Shown here: piece after piece, positions 9,706 to 18,276 of the stretch
Layout of the letters: each line of letters begins with the position of its first letter
Numbering within the stretch: position 1 is the stretch's first letter
Origin: Enterovibrio norvegicus FF-33
GTDB taxonomy: Bacteria > Pseudomonadota > Gammaproteobacteria > Enterobacterales > Vibrionaceae
Assembly: GCF_000286835.2 (NCBI RefSeq)
Contig: NZ_AJYD02000003.1
Span: 1,255-65,254, forward strand
Reading direction: 5' to 3'
Length of the DNA: 64,000 nt
Position numbers and translations under genes: made by a program
The notes under the pieces: model-generated
Database searches by the model: none
Seen by the model: only the letters and a program-made list of their open reading frames with translations
What the model was told of the DNA's origin: nothing

Positions 9706-9735
9706 AATGCCTTACTCTGTATGACGTAAGGCATT
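9706..9735. promoter_or_regulatory. Inverted repeat upstream of the MarR-GNAT gene
   Basis: AATGCCTTAC (9706-9715) and GTAAGGCATT (9726-9735) form a perfect 10-bp inverted repeat with a 10-bp spacer, 40 bp before the start codon. It has no T-run on the coding strand. The geometry suits a dimeric repressor, possibly the downstream MarR-type regulator itself. Confidence 0.45.
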
Positions 9736-9774
9736 TGCGATTCATCGCGAGACACCGACGTTAATGGAGACACT

Positions 9775-10683
9775 ATGCACTCAGGTCCTGTGGAAATTCG
9801 ATCTTTAGTCCGACAGCTGCTCAGACATCGTGGGCTATTAGATAATATTTATGGCACCGCAGGCCTGACGACAGTGCAATGTCATGTTCTGATCGAGCTT
9901 GAGCAAGGTGCATTAAGCGCAGAAGAATTAGCAACACGACTCAACATTGACGTGATCAACGCTAACCGCACCCTCGCTATCTTGATTAATAATGACACCG
10001 TGGCCTATCAAGTCGATGCCAGAAATGCACAACCGCGTTATCTGCTAAGCGACTTTGGACACGATCGGCTCAACCAGCACCATGTCGGCATCAATCAAGA
10101 AATCGCCTTGTACCTTGAGCAGCTAGATCTCGATGAAATCGAAAATCTCTCCCGCTCATTGCATCGCTACAACCGAGCAATGGAACAGAGCGAGCATCAA
10201 AAGGGCTTCACCTTACGCCCACTAGAGCCTGCTGATAACGCAGCCATCGCCGCAGTTATTCGTAAAGTATCGACAGAATATGGGCTAACAGAAGATAAGG
10301 GTTACAGCGTGGCCGACCCAGCGCTCGATTCGCTCAGTGAATGCTACCAAGCAGATAATGCCGCATATTGGGTCGTTGAACATAAAGGGAAGATCTTGGG
10401 TGGCGGCGGCATTGCACCATTGGAGGGAGAGGCATCGCTGTGTGAACTACAGAAAATGTATTTTCGTCCCGAGCTGCGAGGCAAAGGTTTTGCCCGTCGT
10501 ATTGCCGCAATGGCGATGAAATTCGCCCGTGAAAAAGGCTATACCGGTTGCTATCTCGAAACCACAGCCTGTTTAAAAGAAGCGATTCATCTTTATGAAT
10601 CTCTTGGTTTTAAACACCTAGATAAACCCTTGGGGAAAACCGGGCACGGTGACTGTGAAGTTGTGATGCTGAAAACCTTTTAG
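9775..10683 (+). CDS. MarR-GNAT fusion: HTH regulator with acetyltransferase domain
   Basis: The 302-residue protein has an N-terminal winged-helix MarR-like region (about 1-140; [14 protein letters not shown], then [11 protein letters not shown] as the recognition helix-turn-helix) and a C-terminal GNAT domain (about 148-302). The acetyl-CoA loop appears as [13 protein letters not shown] and the end of the domain as LYESLGFK. This fusion is a known family, annotated as bifunctional HTH regulator/N-acetyltransferase; substrate and regulon are unknown. An inverted repeat just upstream could be its own operator. It converges on rraB. Confidence 0.88.
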   Translation: MHSGPVEIRSLVRQLLRHRGLLDNIYGTAGLTTVQCHVLIELEQGALSAEELATRLNIDVINANRTLAILINNDTVAYQVDARNAQPRYLLSDFGHDRLNQHHVGINQEIALYLEQLDLDEIENLSRSLHRYNRAMEQSEHQKGFTLRPLEPADNAAIAAVIRKVSTEYGLTEDKGYSVADPALDSLSECYQADNAAYWVVEHKGKILGGGGIAPLEGEASLCELQKMYFRPELRGKGFARRIAAMAMKFAREKGYTGCYLETTACLKEAIHLYESLGFKHLDKPLGKTGHGDCEVVMLKTF

Positions 10684-10721
10684 GTTGGTAGTGATAATCT
10701 CCAATCACGGATCAGCGCGCA

Positions 10722-10749
10722 CAAAAAAGCCGGACGAATCCGGCTTTTT
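10722..10749. terminator. Bidirectional terminator between the MarR-GNAT gene and rraB
   Basis: AAAAAGCCGGA and TCCGGCTTTTT form an 11-bp stem with T-runs on both strands. Confidence 0.88.
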
Positions 10750-10772
10750 CCGTTTTGTAAGAGAGAACGCGA

Positions 10773-11183
10773 TTATTTCGCGTCTTCCTCTTCTTCCAAG
10801 TCACCTTCTTCTTCTTCGTCGTCTTCTTCATCAGACTCAAAGTAAGTGCCCCAGCCGTCGTAATCGATCTTATGTTTTTCAGCCAATGCCGCTAGTTTCT
10901 CAACCTGCTCATCGATGCGTTCTGCATCAAGGGCTGATTCCATCACAGCATCAAAGCAAATAACCGTCGAGCCATCATCTAGTTCAAGTTCTTCTGCATC
11001 TAGCACTTCAAAACCTAGTTTGAACGCCTCAACCGCTGCACCTTCCAGCTCAGCAAAACTGTCAGCTGACAGGTGATGCTCGATGGTATAAAGCGCATCT
11101 GGATCGCTACCATCATCTAGCAGCGCAGCAATGATTTCGCGGGTTTCCGCTTTTTGTTCTTCAATAATGTCAGCGTAAGACAT
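10773..11183 (-). CDS. rraB: Regulator of RNase E activity B
   Basis: RraB (136 aa) binds the C-terminal scaffold of RNase E and changes degradosome composition and mRNA decay. The protein starts [14 protein letters not shown] and ends in a long run of Asp and Glu, both typical of the family. The start was set at 11183, where a GGAG ribosome site sits 8 nt upstream; an in-frame start 27 codons earlier has no such site and would add an unrelated N-terminus. It is a stand-alone gene, convergent with the MarR-GNAT gene. Confidence 0.93.
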   Translation of the reverse strand: MSYADIIEEQKAETREIIAALLDDGSDPDALYTIEHHLSADSFAELEGAAVEAFKLGFEVLDAEELELDDGSTVICFDAVMESALDAERIDEQVEKLAALAEKHKIDYDGWGTYFESDEEDDEEEEGDLEEEEDAK

Positions 11184-11755
11184 TGGATAACTCCAGACTG
11201 AAATAATAACCGAAGCACTATCGCATGGATTGGCTTGCTTTGCCACGTCCAATTGATAGCGCATGAAGACGCAGTATGACTGCGTTTATCGCTAAAAATC
11301 TCGCATTGAATGCATGTTAATTAAAAGTAAAATTGACCTTAACCAACAAGGTTGTCATTATTTGAGAACAGGGAAATAACAACACAAGATGCTACACATA
11401 CTTAGGTTTTGCCTCATCTTGCGCCAAGAAAACCCTAAATTATGGAATAGTGTGCATTTATATCGCATAGATAAGCACAAATGAGCGCATGCACTGGCAG
11501 GTCAAGCACGAGATACCGCTGACTCGGCAAGCCGAAGTGCTGCTGTTGAGATAAATGGATTTACGACACGTTTTCAGGCGTCTTTGCTAGCAAACGCCCC
11601 TGTTACAGAATTCTGTCGCTTAATCTCCATGTTTTCCCGCCATTCCGGACAAAATGATCGCGTTTAAATCCACTATTCTGACTCCAGATCAGTGGCTTCG
11701 ATTCGCATATTTTGCCAACTGGCGGAGCTAATAATAATTCAAGAGAGAAACGATC
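11184..11755. other. 572-bp intergenic region before arcA
   Basis: No ORF with plausible coding character is seen. The interval holds the divergent promoters of rraB and arcA and a hairpin GGCGT...ACGCC around a TTTGCTAGCAAA palindrome (11578-11599). I looked for FNR and ArgR operators, which control arginine deiminase genes in other bacteria, and found no convincing full site. Confidence 0.6.
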
Positions 11756-12976
11756 ATGAGTCAGTTATATGTGGGTTCTGAAGTCGGACAATTGAAACGT
11801 GTGCTGCTGCATAGACCAGAGCGAGCCCTCAACCACCTCACTCCTTCAAATTACAAAGATCTGCTGTTTGATGATGTTTTGGCCGTCGAACGTGCCGGGG
11901 AAGAGCATGATCAGTTTGCACAAACATTACGAGATCAAAACGTAGAAGTCTTACTGCTGCACGATCTGCTGGCAGAGACCTTAGCCATACCAGAGGCTAA
12001 AACTTGGCTTCTCGATGTGCAGGTTGGTGAATACCGCTTGGGCTACCAATTTGCAGGGGACGTACGCACGTACCTTAACGAGTTAAGCCATGAAGAGTTA
12101 GCACACATTCTTCTCGGTGGTTTGAGCTATATCGACTTCCCTCTTCAGTCGTCCTCTATGATGCAGGCAATGCATGAGCGCACTGATTTCATTATCGACC
12201 CATTGCCGAACCACCTGTTTACCCGTGACACGTCTTGCTGGATATACGGTGGTGTATCGCTCAACCCAATGGCGAAACCTGCTCGTCAGCGCGAAACCAA
12301 TCATCTCCGTGCCATTTACCGTTGGCACCCGATATTTGCGGGCAGTGACTTCCTCACTTACCTAGGGGCAGAGCAGCGCGACTACGACAACGCCATGGTT
12401 GAAGGTGGTGATGTGCTTGTAATCGGTAATGGGGCAGTGTTAGTCGGCATGTCTGAGCGCACCACACCACAAGGTGTTGAGGCGTTGGCAAAAAGCCTAT
12501 TTGAACAAGGTCAGGCCAAAGAAGTTATCGCCATTAACTTACCTAAACATCGTTCTTGCATGCACTTAGACACTGTCATGACCCACATGGATATTGATAC
12601 CTTCTCAGTCTATCCGCAGGTCATGCGCAAAGATCTGCAATCTTGGCGATTAACCAACAAAGGCAATGGAGACGTCGACGTGAAAGAAGCCGATTACTTC
12701 CTTCATGCCATTGAGAAAGCACTTGATATCCCGCAACTCAATATCATCACCACGGGTGGTGACAGTTTTGAAGCCGAGCGTGAGCAATGGAATGACGCGA
12801 ATAATGTCCTCACCGTACGCCCTGGCGTCGTTGTTGGTTACGAAGGCAACGTGTATACCAACGAAAAATACGACAAAGCAGGGATTACCGTGCTGCCTAT
12901 TCCCGGCGATCAGCTTGGACGCGGACGCGGTGGCGCGCGCTGCATGAGCTGCCCTATCGAACGCGAAGGGCTATAA
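11756..12976 (+). CDS. arcA: Arginine deiminase
   Basis: ArcA (406 aa) hydrolyses arginine to citrulline and ammonia, the first step of the deiminase pathway that yields ATP and acid resistance in low oxygen. The guanidine-modifying triad is visible: [16 protein letters not shown] (His about 273) and the catalytic Cys396 in RCMSCP, plus EGGDVL. The length is normal. argF follows 225 bp downstream, but carbamate kinase (arcC) and the antiporter (arcD) are absent from this locus, so the full pathway must be completed elsewhere. This ArcA is unrelated to the ArcA redox regulator. An AAGAGAG sequence precedes the ATG. Confidence 0.96.
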   Translation: MSQLYVGSEVGQLKRVLLHRPERALNHLTPSNYKDLLFDDVLAVERAGEEHDQFAQTLRDQNVEVLLLHDLLAETLAIPEAKTWLLDVQVGEYRLGYQFAGDVRTYLNELSHEELAHILLGGLSYIDFPLQSSSMMQAMHERTDFIIDPLPNHLFTRDTSCWIYGGVSLNPMAKPARQRETNHLRAIYRWHPIFAGSDFLTYLGAEQRDYDNAMVEGGDVLVIGNGAVLVGMSERTTPQGVEALAKSLFEQGQAKEVIAINLPKHRSCMHLDTVMTHMDIDTFSVYPQVMRKDLQSWRLTNKGNGDVDVKEADYFLHAIEKALDIPQLNIITTGGDSFEAEREQWNDANNVLTVRPGVVVGYEGNVYTNEKYDKAGITVLPIPGDQLGRGRGGARCMSCPIEREGL

Positions 12977-13010
12977 CTCCCGGCTTATTCCACACTCCTG
13001 AATCGATCAA

Positions 13011-13036
13011 GGCCGCTGTAAAGTGGCCGCTTTTTT
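13011..13036 (+). terminator. Terminator of arcA
   Basis: A 7-bp stem GGCCGCT/AGTGGCC (one G-U) with a GTAA loop is followed by CGC and six T. It separates arcA from argF. Confidence 0.75.
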
Positions 13037-13058
13037 ATTCCCTACGCCTCTCTATTTT

Positions 13059-13097
13059 AATGAATACCGATCCATTACATATAATTATTTATTCACT
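13059..13097 (+). promoter_or_regulatory. Tandem ARG boxes (ArgR operator) upstream of argF
   Basis: Two 18-bp sites, 13059-13076 (TGAAT-accg-ATCCA) and 13080-13097 (TAATT-attt-ATTCA), are separated by exactly 3 bp. That is the paired spacing of E. coli ArgR operators, with half-sites TGAAT/ATTCA. Box 1 has one mismatch from the palindrome and box 2 has two. They suggest arginine-dependent repression of argF. Confidence 0.6.
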
Positions 13098-13201
13098 GGG
13101 GTTGCATTCCTACTCACGTTTAAGTGAAAATCGTGATTATTATCATAGTGGACCATGATTCTGCTATTCAGTTGTACACGGGATTTTGAAGGGAACTCAT
13201 T

Positions 13202-14206
13202 ATGGCTTTTAATCTTCGTCACCGGAATTTTCTCAAGCTGTTGGATTTCACGCCTCGCGAGATTGAACACCTGCTTTCTTTGTCTGCCGAGCTTAAAAAA
13301 GCCAAATATAATGGCTACGAACAGCCACGTTTGAAAGGCAAGAATATTGCCCTGATCTTTGAAAAGGCCTCCACCCGTACACGCTGTGCATTCGAAGTGG
13401 CCGCGTTCGATCAAGGCGCACAAGTCTCGTACCTTGGCCCATCAGGTTCGCAGATTGGCCATAAAGAATCGATGAAAGACACGGCACGCGTGCTGGGTAG
13501 AATGTACGACGGCATTCAGTACCGCGGTTTTGGACAAGAGATTGTTGAAGAACTCGGTAAATATGCAGGTGTGCCTGTTTGGAATGGCCTGACGGATGAG
13601 TTCCATCCAACACAAATCCTCGCTGATTTTCTCACCATGCAAGAGCATGGTCGTGGCAAACAATTGCATGAAATCAAATTTGCCTATCTGGGCGATGCGC
13701 GCAATAACATGGGTAACTCGCTCATGGTGGGCGCAGCAAAAATGGGCATGGATATTCGTTTGGTTGCGCCGAAACAATTTTGGCCAGAAGCCAGCCTCGT
13801 TGAACAATGCAAAGCCATTGCAAAAACAACTGGCGCGCAAATCACCTTGACCGAAAACGTTGAAGAAGGCGTGAAAGGGTGTGATTTTCTCTACACCGAT
13901 GTTTGGGTGTCGATGGGCGAATCAAAAGAAACATGGGATGAACGTGTCGCGCTGATGACGCCATACCAAGTCAACATGAACGTCATCAACGCCACGGGCA
14001 ATCCGCATGTGAAGTTTATGCATTGCCTGCCCGCTTTCCACAACGATGAAACCACCATCGGCGCAGAAATCGCTGAAAAATACGACATGAATGGTCTCGA
14101 AGTCACTGAAGATGTGTTTGAGTCCGACTATTCCATCGTGTTTGATGAAGCAGAAAACCGCATGCACACCATTAAAGCAGTGTTAGTGGCCACGCTGGGC
14201 AACTAA
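13202..14206 (+). CDS. argF: Ornithine carbamoyltransferase
   Basis: OTC (334 aa) joins ornithine and carbamoyl phosphate to make citrulline, or runs in reverse in arginine breakdown. The carbamoyl-phosphate loop STRTRC (about 56-61), HPTQ (about 135-138) and the ornithine loop HCLPAFH (about 274-280) are intact. The neighbouring arcA would favour a catabolic role, whereas the ARG boxes in front fit an anabolic, arginine-repressed gene; I favour argF but cannot exclude an arcB-like dual role. A GAAGGGA ribosome site precedes the ATG. Confidence 0.93.
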   Translation: MAFNLRHRNFLKLLDFTPREIEHLLSLSAELKKAKYNGYEQPRLKGKNIALIFEKASTRTRCAFEVAAFDQGAQVSYLGPSGSQIGHKESMKDTARVLGRMYDGIQYRGFGQEIVEELGKYAGVPVWNGLTDEFHPTQILADFLTMQEHGRGKQLHEIKFAYLGDARNNMGNSLMVGAAKMGMDIRLVAPKQFWPEASLVEQCKAIAKTTGAQITLTENVEEGVKGCDFLYTDVWVSMGESKETWDERVALMTPYQVNMNVINATGNPHVKFMHCLPAFHNDETTIGAEIAEKYDMNGLEVTEDVFESDYSIVFDEAENRMHTIKAVLVATLGN

Positions 14207-14222
14207 CCGTTTCCCCCTGATT

Positions 14223-14250
14223 ACCGCTGTGTGATACAGCGGTTTGTTAT
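14223..14250 (+). terminator. Terminator of argF
   Basis: An 8-bp stem ACCGCTGT/ACAGCGGT with a GTGAT loop is followed by TTGTTATCTT, a weak T-run. Confidence 0.6.
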
Positions 14251-14317
14251 CTTGTCAGACACGCGCCGCTGCGCTCCCCTTTGCCCTCATGACTTTCTCA
14301 GGTTTATTCTACGAGTC

Positions 14318-14358
14318 TTGCGCCCTCACAAAATGGGCGTATAATTCCTCGCAATTTG
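14318..14358 (+). promoter_or_regulatory. pyrBI promoter with UTP-sensitive start
   Basis: A -35 TTGCGC (14318-14323), a 16-bp spacer and a perfect -10 TATAAT (14340-14345) precede an AATTTG start tract (14353-14358). In E. coli pyrBI the same AATTTG start allows reiterative U addition at high UTP, which aborts transcription. The identical tract at the right distance suggests the same control. Confidence 0.7.
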
Positions 14359-14376
14359 TCAGAAAAATGAATCGAA

Positions 14377-14475
14377 ATGCCACACTTAGCGACACAATCA
14401 ACGGCTAAACAGTGCCCTAAAGTGGCAATGGCATCCTATTTCGTTTTTCATGTATTGATAAAAAAAGCCTCCTGA
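14377..14475 (+). CDS. pyrL: pyrBI leader peptide (32 codons)
   Basis: A short ORF starts at ATG 14377 and ends at TGA 14473-14475 inside the loop of the attenuator hairpin. This matches the E. coli PyrL design, in which ribosomes translating close behind RNA polymerase prevent terminator formation when UTP is scarce. A U-rich stretch (TATTTCGTTTTTCATG, 14435-14450) supplies the expected polymerase slowing site. The ribosome binding site is weak, and an alternative ATG at 14367 opens only a 13-codon frame that ends too early to act. Confidence 0.7.
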   Translation: MPHLATQSTAKQCPKVAMASYFVFHVLIKKAS

Positions 14476-14492
14476 TCGGGAGGCTTTTTTTT
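14460..14492 (+). terminator. pyrBI attenuator
   Basis: An A-run plus GCCTCC pairs with GGAGGC plus eight T, 86 bp before pyrB. Its position in the pyrB leader, together with the overlapping leader ORF, marks it as a regulated terminator and not an argF terminator. Confidence 0.85.
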
Positions 14493-14578
14493 GACCAAAA
14501 TGTACCACCGATAGCCATCATGAATTGGGTTTACACCAAGCTCAGACGTGATGAGCAACCACAGAGGGAAGAAAAGAC

Positions 14579-15508
14579 ATGGCGACCTCGCTGTACAACA
14601 AACACATTATCTCCATCCCGGAGTTGTCCCGCGAAGAATTGGAATTGATTGTCGATACGGCCGGCAAACTGAAAGCTGAGCCAAACCCGACCTTGCTGAA
14701 AAATAAAGTTGTCGCCAGTTGCTTCTTTGAAGCTTCCACACGCACGCGCCTATCGTTTGAAACGGCTGTTCAGCGTCTTGGCGGGACTGTAATAGGTTTT
14801 CCTGATGCAGGGAATACGTCATCAGGCAAAAAAGGGGAAACCCTGTCTGATTCCGTGCAGGTCATTTCTTCTTATGTTGATGCTTTCGTTATGCGTCACC
14901 CTAAAGAAGGCGCTGCACGTCTGGCATCAGAGTTTTCTAAAGGCGTGCCAGTGATTAATGGCGGAGATGGCGCAAACCAACACCCGACTCAGACACTGCT
15001 CGATCTGTTCAGCATTTTCGAAACCCAAGGTCGTTTGGATAACCTGAGCATTGCCATGGTTGGAGACCTGAAATACGGTCGTACCGTCCATTCTCTGACG
15101 CAGGCACTCTCTAAGTTCGACAACAATCGCTTCTACTTCATTGCACCAGATGCTCTGGCGATGCCCGATTATCTTCTAGAAGAATTAGACGAAACAGGGA
15201 TCCCTTACAGCTTGCACAGCAGTATCGAAGATGTGGTGCCAGAGCTCGATATTCTTTATATGACTCGTGTTCAAAAAGAGCGTTTTGACGAATCTGAATA
15301 TGCGCACATTAAAGCGGCATTTATTCTCGACACACCCGCACTTGAGCATGCTCGTGAGAACCTGAAAGTGCTTCACCCGCTTCCACGCGTGGATGAAATT
15401 ACTGTCGCTGTTGATAAAACGCCTTATGCGTATTACTTCCAGCAGGCAGAAAATGGCGTCTATGCACGTCAGGCGCTATTAGCACTGGTTATGAACGAAG
15501 AGATTTAA
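14579..15508 (+). CDS. pyrB: Aspartate carbamoyltransferase catalytic chain
   Basis: PyrB (309 aa) makes N-carbamoylaspartate from aspartate and carbamoyl phosphate, the committed step of pyrimidine synthesis. The STRTRLSFE loop (about 53-61), HPTQ (about 135-138) and [10 protein letters not shown] (about 267-276) are intact and the length is that of the E. coli chain. It forms a dodecamer with PyrI, which starts 16 bp downstream. Expression is probably set by leader attenuation and reiterative initiation. Confidence 0.97.
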   Translation: MATSLYNKHIISIPELSREELELIVDTAGKLKAEPNPTLLKNKVVASCFFEASTRTRLSFETAVQRLGGTVIGFPDAGNTSSGKKGETLSDSVQVISSYVDAFVMRHPKEGAARLASEFSKGVPVINGGDGANQHPTQTLLDLFSIFETQGRLDNLSIAMVGDLKYGRTVHSLTQALSKFDNNRFYFIAPDALAMPDYLLEELDETGIPYSLHSSIEDVVPELDILYMTRVQKERFDESEYAHIKAAFILDTPALEHARENLKVLHPLPRVDEITVAVDKTPYAYYFQQAENGVYARQALLALVMNEEI

Positions 15509-15524
15509 GGCAGGAGCAAAGGTC

Positions 15525-15992
15525 ATGGTAAAACAAAATAAACTGCAGGTTGAAGCCATCAAGAACGGAACGGTTATCGACCACATTCCTGCCAACGTCG
15601 GCTTTAAAGTGATGAAACTGTTCAAGCTGCACAAGAGCAACGAACGCGTCACTGTCGGCCTGAATCTGCCTTCATCTGCATTGGGTGCAAAAGACATTAT
15701 CAAGATTGAAAATATCTTTGTCAGCGAAGAGCAAGCGCAGCAATTGGCACTGTACGCACCTAACGCTACTGTGAATCAAATTGAGAACTATGAAGTGGTG
15801 GCTAAGCTTCCACTCACGCTACCTCTGGATATTCTTGGCGTGTTCAGTTGCCCAAATACGAACTGTATTACACACGATGAAAGCGCAGTAGAAACTAGCT
15901 TTAACGTCATTAACAAAGCCGATGACATCCATCTGAAGTGCAAATATTGCGAGAAAGTATTCTCACGCGAAATCATGACCGAGAATCACTGA
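15525..15992 (+). CDS. pyrI: Aspartate carbamoyltransferase regulatory chain
   Basis: PyrI (155 aa) binds CTP and ATP in its N-terminal domain and holds the catalytic trimers together through a C-terminal zinc site. The four zinc ligands are visible as CPNTNC (about 109-114) and CKYC (about 138-141). A GGAG ribosome site precedes the ATG. With pyrB it makes the allosteric holoenzyme inhibited by CTP. Confidence 0.97.
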   Translation: MVKQNKLQVEAIKNGTVIDHIPANVGFKVMKLFKLHKSNERVTVGLNLPSSALGAKDIIKIENIFVSEEQAQQLALYAPNATVNQIENYEVVAKLPLTLPLDILGVFSCPNTNCITHDESAVETSFNVINKADDIHLKCKYCEKVFSREIMTENH

Positions 15993-16053
15993 TAACGACT
16001 CGCCATCAGCATTAAAGCACGAAATAAACTGACTCGACTGCGCCATGAGTCAG

Positions 16054-16079
16054 GCCGACGGAAATCGTCGGCTTTTTCT
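16054..16079 (+). terminator. Terminator of pyrBI
   Basis: A 7-bp stem GCCGACG/CGTCGGC with a GAAAT loop is followed by five T. Confidence 0.85.
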
Positions 16080-16209
16080 TGCGCTTGATGCGAACAAGAA
16101 ACGACAACACACCTAAAATGTGATTTAGCAGGTTTACCTAATCGCTGCCAAGATGCAGACTAGGCGCCTACCCTGTTTCCGTACCCAATGTTTAATTAAG
16201 GATAGGTAA

Positions 16210-16599
16210 ATGACTAAAGTGCTTCACACTGAACACGCGCCAGCAGCGATCGGTCCATACATTCAAGGTGTTGATCTTGGCAACATGGTACTGACCTCAG
16301 GCCAGATCCCAGTTAACCCAGTCACCGGTGAAGTATCTCCCGATATTGCTGTTCAGGCACGTCAGTCACTGGAAAATGTGAAAGCGGTTGTTGAGTCATC
16401 AGGCCTGAAAGTAGGCGATATCGTAAAAATGACTGTGTTCGTTAAAGATCTTAACGATTTCGGTACAGTGAACGATGTCTACGGTAAGTTCTTTGATGAG
16501 CACAATGTAGAACACTACCCAGCGCGTTCTTGCGTGGAAGTGGCTCGCCTGCCAAAAGATGTCGGTATCGAAATCGAAGCCATTGCGGTACGTAAGTAA
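16210..16599 (+). CDS. ridA: 2-iminobutanoate/2-iminopropanoate deaminase RidA
   Basis: RidA (129 aa) is a cytosolic trimer that hydrolyses reactive enamine/imine intermediates released by PLP enzymes such as threonine dehydratase. The active-site Arg lies in PARSCVEVARLPKD (about 101-114), and IGPYIQGVDLGN and TSGQIPVNP near the N-terminus are family hallmarks. It follows pyrBI, a neighbourhood also seen in enterobacteria, but a terminator separates them. A TAAGGATAG ribosome site precedes the ATG. Confidence 0.95.
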   Translation: MTKVLHTEHAPAAIGPYIQGVDLGNMVLTSGQIPVNPVTGEVSPDIAVQARQSLENVKAVVESSGLKVGDIVKMTVFVKDLNDFGTVNDVYGKFFDEHNVEHYPARSCVEVARLPKDVGIEIEAIAVRK

Positions 16600-16631
16600 T
16601 TATTACGCCCGAAATTGACAGCGATAGAACG

Positions 16632-16660
16632 AAAAAAGCGGCGTGAATACGCCGCTTTTT
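16632..16660. terminator. Bidirectional terminator between ridA and idi
   Basis: AAAAAGCGGCG and CGCCGCTTTTT form an 11-bp stem with T-runs on both strands between convergent genes. Confidence 0.88.
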
Positions 16661-16686
16661 ATTTGTCTGTCACACCGTGTCTACGC

Positions 16687-17223
16687 TTACGCTGTTAGCT
16701 GCTTTTCAACATGGTCGACAACCTGAGAGAACCATGCCGTAAATCGCTCAGGCGTATCACGCATCGCACCAAGCATTTCGGCCTCTGGCCACCAATGCCA
16801 ATCCATCACTTCATCAGGATTAGGCACAAGCGCCACGTCATCCGCTTTGCATACAATAATTTGGTCCAGCTCATGCTCAGTCAAATGGTTATCAAGTTCC
16901 GCGCGATAGCAAAATGTTACACCCATTTGAAACGCTAGCGGCGCAACAATCCCCAATTCTTCATTCAGGCGACGTGCAGCGGCAGCATCAAAAGATTCAC
17001 CCTGCATGGGATGGGAGCAACACGTGTTAGTCCATAAACCGCCACTGTGATATTTGCTCTGAGCACGTTGCTGCAGCAAATACTCGCGCCCTTGCAACGT
17101 GTCGCGATAGATCATCACAGAAAAAGCCAAGTGCAGCAGACCCTGCTGATGCGCTGCCATTTTGTCAGCGAGCCCAATCGGCTCGCCGCTTTCCGTTACT
17201 AGAACAACCCAATCTTTCCGCAT
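16687..17223 (-). CDS. idi: Isopentenyl-diphosphate delta-isomerase, type I
   Basis: Idi (178 aa) interconverts IPP and DMAPP to balance isoprenoid precursors for ubiquinone, undecaprenyl phosphate and tRNA modification. The catalytic Cys is in TNTCCSHP (about 62-69) and the Nudix-like Glu-rich helix in RRLNEELGI (about 84-92); the metal/Glu motif DNHLTEHELDQI follows. The ATG at 17223 is preferred because the family normally begins a few residues before WVVLV; a GTG 14 codons upstream would overlap the terminator of plsC. It may be transcribed partly by read-through from plsC. Confidence 0.9.
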   Translation of the reverse strand: MRKDWVVLVTESGEPIGLADKMAAHQQGLLHLAFSVMIYRDTLQGREYLLQQRAQSKYHSGGLWTNTCCSHPMQGESFDAAAARRLNEELGIVAPLAFQMGVTFCYRAELDNHLTEHELDQIIVCKADDVALVPNPDEVMDWHWWPEAEMLGAMRDTPERFTAWFSQVVDHVEKQLTA

Positions 17224-17265
17224 ATCTGTTCTACTACTCTCAAAAACACCTGCAGTTATAAACAC

Positions 17266-17293
17266 AAAAGGATACGCATCTGCGTATCCTTTT
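17266..17293 (-). terminator. Terminator of plsC
   Basis: A perfect 13-bp stem AAAAGGATACGCA/TGCGTATCCTTTT with a two-base loop lies between plsC and idi. Confidence 0.8.
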
Positions 17294-17328
17294 GTTCAAC
17301 TTGTTTAGCCTTGAGCTTAAATGAAAGT

Positions 17329-18057
17329 TTATGACTTCTTGTTCAACTCGGCCACTTCTGCGTCAAGTTGCGCCAATTTTTCAGCCATCACATCATGGCA
17401 ACGAGAAGCCAGTTCACGCACCTGCTCTTTGGTTAAGCCTTCAGTAGAGATAGGATCCATCACCTCCACAATCACGTGGCCGTTATCACCGCGCGATACG
17501 CTAAGATCACGGGTTGAGCTACACACGATAGGAACAATCGGCACACCAGCACCAATGGCTGCGTGAAACGCACCCGTTTTGAATGGCAGAAGTCCACGAC
17601 CACGAGATCGTGTTCCTTCAGGGAACAACCAAACAGAAACATTATTCTCTTTGATTTTATCTACGACCTGACCAATCGTGCCCATCGCTTTACTGCGATT
17701 GTTACGATCAATCAAAATATTGCCGGTTAACCAATAAATGAGACCAAAAATAGGAATGTAGGTAAGGCTTTTCTTACCAACCGTCACCGCACCAGGGCGC
17801 ACAGCGTTAGAAACCGTCACCAAATCCCAAGTATTCTGGTGATTGGCAATATACACACAAGTTCCTACGTCTTTTGAAGCCTCAGTCTGACGCAAGTCCA
17901 GTTTAATACCAAAAATGCTTGAAAGCCTGCCGAACCAGCGACCAATCGTATAAACATTCTTTGGATTTCTTGGACTTAGCAGGCAGTAACCACAACCGAA
18001 AACAAAGATGACAATCGCAAACAAGGCAATAGCCAACAGTCGTAGTATAAAGTACAT
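17329..18057 (-). CDS. plsC: 1-acyl-sn-glycerol-3-phosphate acyltransferase
   Basis: PlsC (242 aa) adds the second acyl chain to lysophosphatidic acid at the inner membrane, giving phosphatidic acid. An N-terminal membrane helix (about 4-24) is followed by the HX4D motif (His73, Asp78 in ANHQNTWD) and FPEGTRSRG (145-153), which binds the glycerol phosphate. An AGGAGAG ribosome site precedes the ATG. It lies downstream of parC, as in enterobacteria, but with its own 200-bp leader. Confidence 0.95.
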   Translation of the reverse strand: MYFILRLLAIALFAIVIFVFGCGYCLLSPRNPKNVYTIGRWFGRLSSIFGIKLDLRQTEASKDVGTCVYIANHQNTWDLVTVSNAVRPGAVTVGKKSLTYIPIFGLIYWLTGNILIDRNNRSKAMGTIGQVVDKIKENNVSVWLFPEGTRSRGRGLLPFKTGAFHAAIGAGVPIVPIVCSSTRDLSVSRGDNGHVIVEVMDPISTEGLTKEQVRELASRCHDVMAEKLAQLDAEVAELNKKS

Positions 18058-18232
18058 TTTTCTCTCCTAATGCCTGACACCCGCAATCGGGGTAAGGAAA
18101 ACGTCCCTGTGAGTAATACCCAACTCGCGTTGGCATTACAGCGTACAGGTGTGCGCTAAAACTCAATGGCGACTAGTATACGTATCCAACGACAAAATTC
18201 ACCCATCGATCGGTCAATCATCGCCAAGCTGA

Positions 18233-18260
18233 TAAAAAAACCCTCCTTCCGGAGGGTTTC
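18233..18260 (-). terminator. Terminator of parC
   Basis: On the minus strand AAACCCTCC-ggaa-GGAGGGTTT is followed by a T-run, 17 bp past the parC stop. Confidence 0.85.
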
Positions 18261-18276
18261 GATTTTGATTTCGTGA

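Noticed and set aside
11184-11755. FNR or ArgR operators upstream of arcA.
   Set aside because: Only half-sites such as TTGAG and TGAATGCAT were seen; no complete symmetric match was found.
17224-17265. A 14-codon N-terminal extension of idi from an in-frame GTG.
   Set aside because: It would begin at the plsC terminator stem and does not resemble the family; ATG 17223 gives the usual N-terminus.
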